Of a DNA stretch of 52,210 bases, positions 52,001-52,210 are shown piece by piece. Source of the stretch: Thiobacillus sp. (GTDB taxonomy: Bacteria > Pseudomonadota > Gammaproteobacteria > Burkholderiales > Thiobacillaceae); assembly GCA_019459325.1 (NCBI GenBank), contig JAIBFA010000109.1:1-52210 (forward strand), given 5' to 3'. Position 1 is the first letter of the stretch, and every line of letters starts with the position of its first letter. The notes beneath the pieces were generated by a model, which worked only from the letters and a program-made list of their open reading frames with translations, was not told the origin of the DNA and made no database searches. A program made the position numbers and the translations under genes.

Positions 52001-52210
52001 ATGAACGCACTTCGTAGAAACGTACTGAAAGGCGCCGCAGGCGCAGGCGCCGTGGCCGTGGCCGTGGCTGCCGGCCTGCTGAAGCCCACCCAGGCGATGG
52101 CCGCCTGGAACAAGTCGGCATTCGAGGCCAAAAGCGTCGGTGACGCGATGAAAGGCCTGGGCGTGTCCAGCCCGTCCGACAGCAAGGACATCACCATCAA
52201 GGCGCCGGAC
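52001..52210 (+). CDS. soxY: Thiosulfate-oxidation carrier protein SoxY, N-terminal part
   Basis: Seventy residues before the window ends. A twin-arginine signal (MNALRRNVLKGAAGAGAVAV, cleavage after QAMA) leads to AWNKSAFEAKSVGDAMKGLG, typical of mature SoxY. SoxY carries sulfur intermediates on a C-terminal GGCGG cysteine, which lies beyond the edge. AGGAGA precedes the ATG. The preceding 239 bp hold no gene. Sox genes probably continue to the right (soxZ, soxAXB), supporting a sulfur-oxidising host. Confidence 0.85.
   Translation, partial: MNALRRNVLKGAAGAGAVAVAVAAGLLKPTQAMAAWNKSAFEAKSVGDAMKGLGVSSPSDSKDITIKAPD

Overview
The window looks like chromosomal DNA of a sulfur-oxidising, Thiobacillus-like betaproteobacterium. 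It is GC-rich, with a high-potential iron-sulfur protein near 12.8 kb, the start of soxY at the right edge, a membrane-bound selenocysteine formate dehydrogenase, and protein sequences of betaproteobacterial character. The genus is an inference, since no rRNA or marker gene is present.

Layout. 0-2.5 kb: a mobile integron with an IntI-type recombinase facing right, its attI junction, two cassettes of unknown function, one complete attC and one attC cut off by a 15-C tract. 2.5-7.8 kb: ordinary genes (aldo/keto reductase, DUF6064, DUF488, DUF2141, DUF4239-like, tadA, L,D-transpeptidase) plus one isolated, degenerate attC. 8.0-9.8 kb: an FmdE-like periplasmic gene bracketed by a 50-bp imperfect direct repeat, then a very good match to the chromosome dimer resolution site dif and a short remnant resembling a phage tail-sheath C-terminus. 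This suggests that the window covers the replication terminus.

9.8-35 kb: DNA repair genes (PolX, HhH glycosylase-like), HiPIP, and a long stretch of stress or dormancy genes on both strands. The minus-strand unit is pncA, nicotinate phosphoribosyltransferase, Lon-like protease, Usp-like protein and an HPF-cold-shock fusion. The plus-strand genes include PRPP synthetase, a DJ-1/PfpI protein, a dehydrogenase and a BCAM0308 zinc-ribbon protein. They also include a tightly coupled set of C39-like peptidase, RimK-type ATP-grasp ligase, GCS2 ligase and N-formylglutamate amidohydrolase, followed by TraR/DksA, a second HPF and a phosphotransferase-AAA kinase fusion. A minus-strand hydrolase-subtilisin fusion closes the region.

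35-45.5 kb: one apparent minus-strand operon carries a whole selenocysteine package: fdnG with an in-frame TGA and SECIS hairpin, the iron-sulfur and cytochrome b subunits, fdhE, selA, a transglutaminase-like protein, selB and tRNA-Sec. 45.6-52.2 kb: an orphan HicA-like protein, a giant PAS/GAF/GGDEF/EAL protein whose N-terminus is a phage-integrase arm DNA-binding domain, a glycine-zipper lipoprotein, an MscS channel, an IF-1 paralogue and soxY.

The strongest candidates for something not widely described are the integrase-arm-GGDEF-EAL fusion, the peptidase/amidoligase/amidohydrolase operon and the hydrolase-subtilisin fusion.
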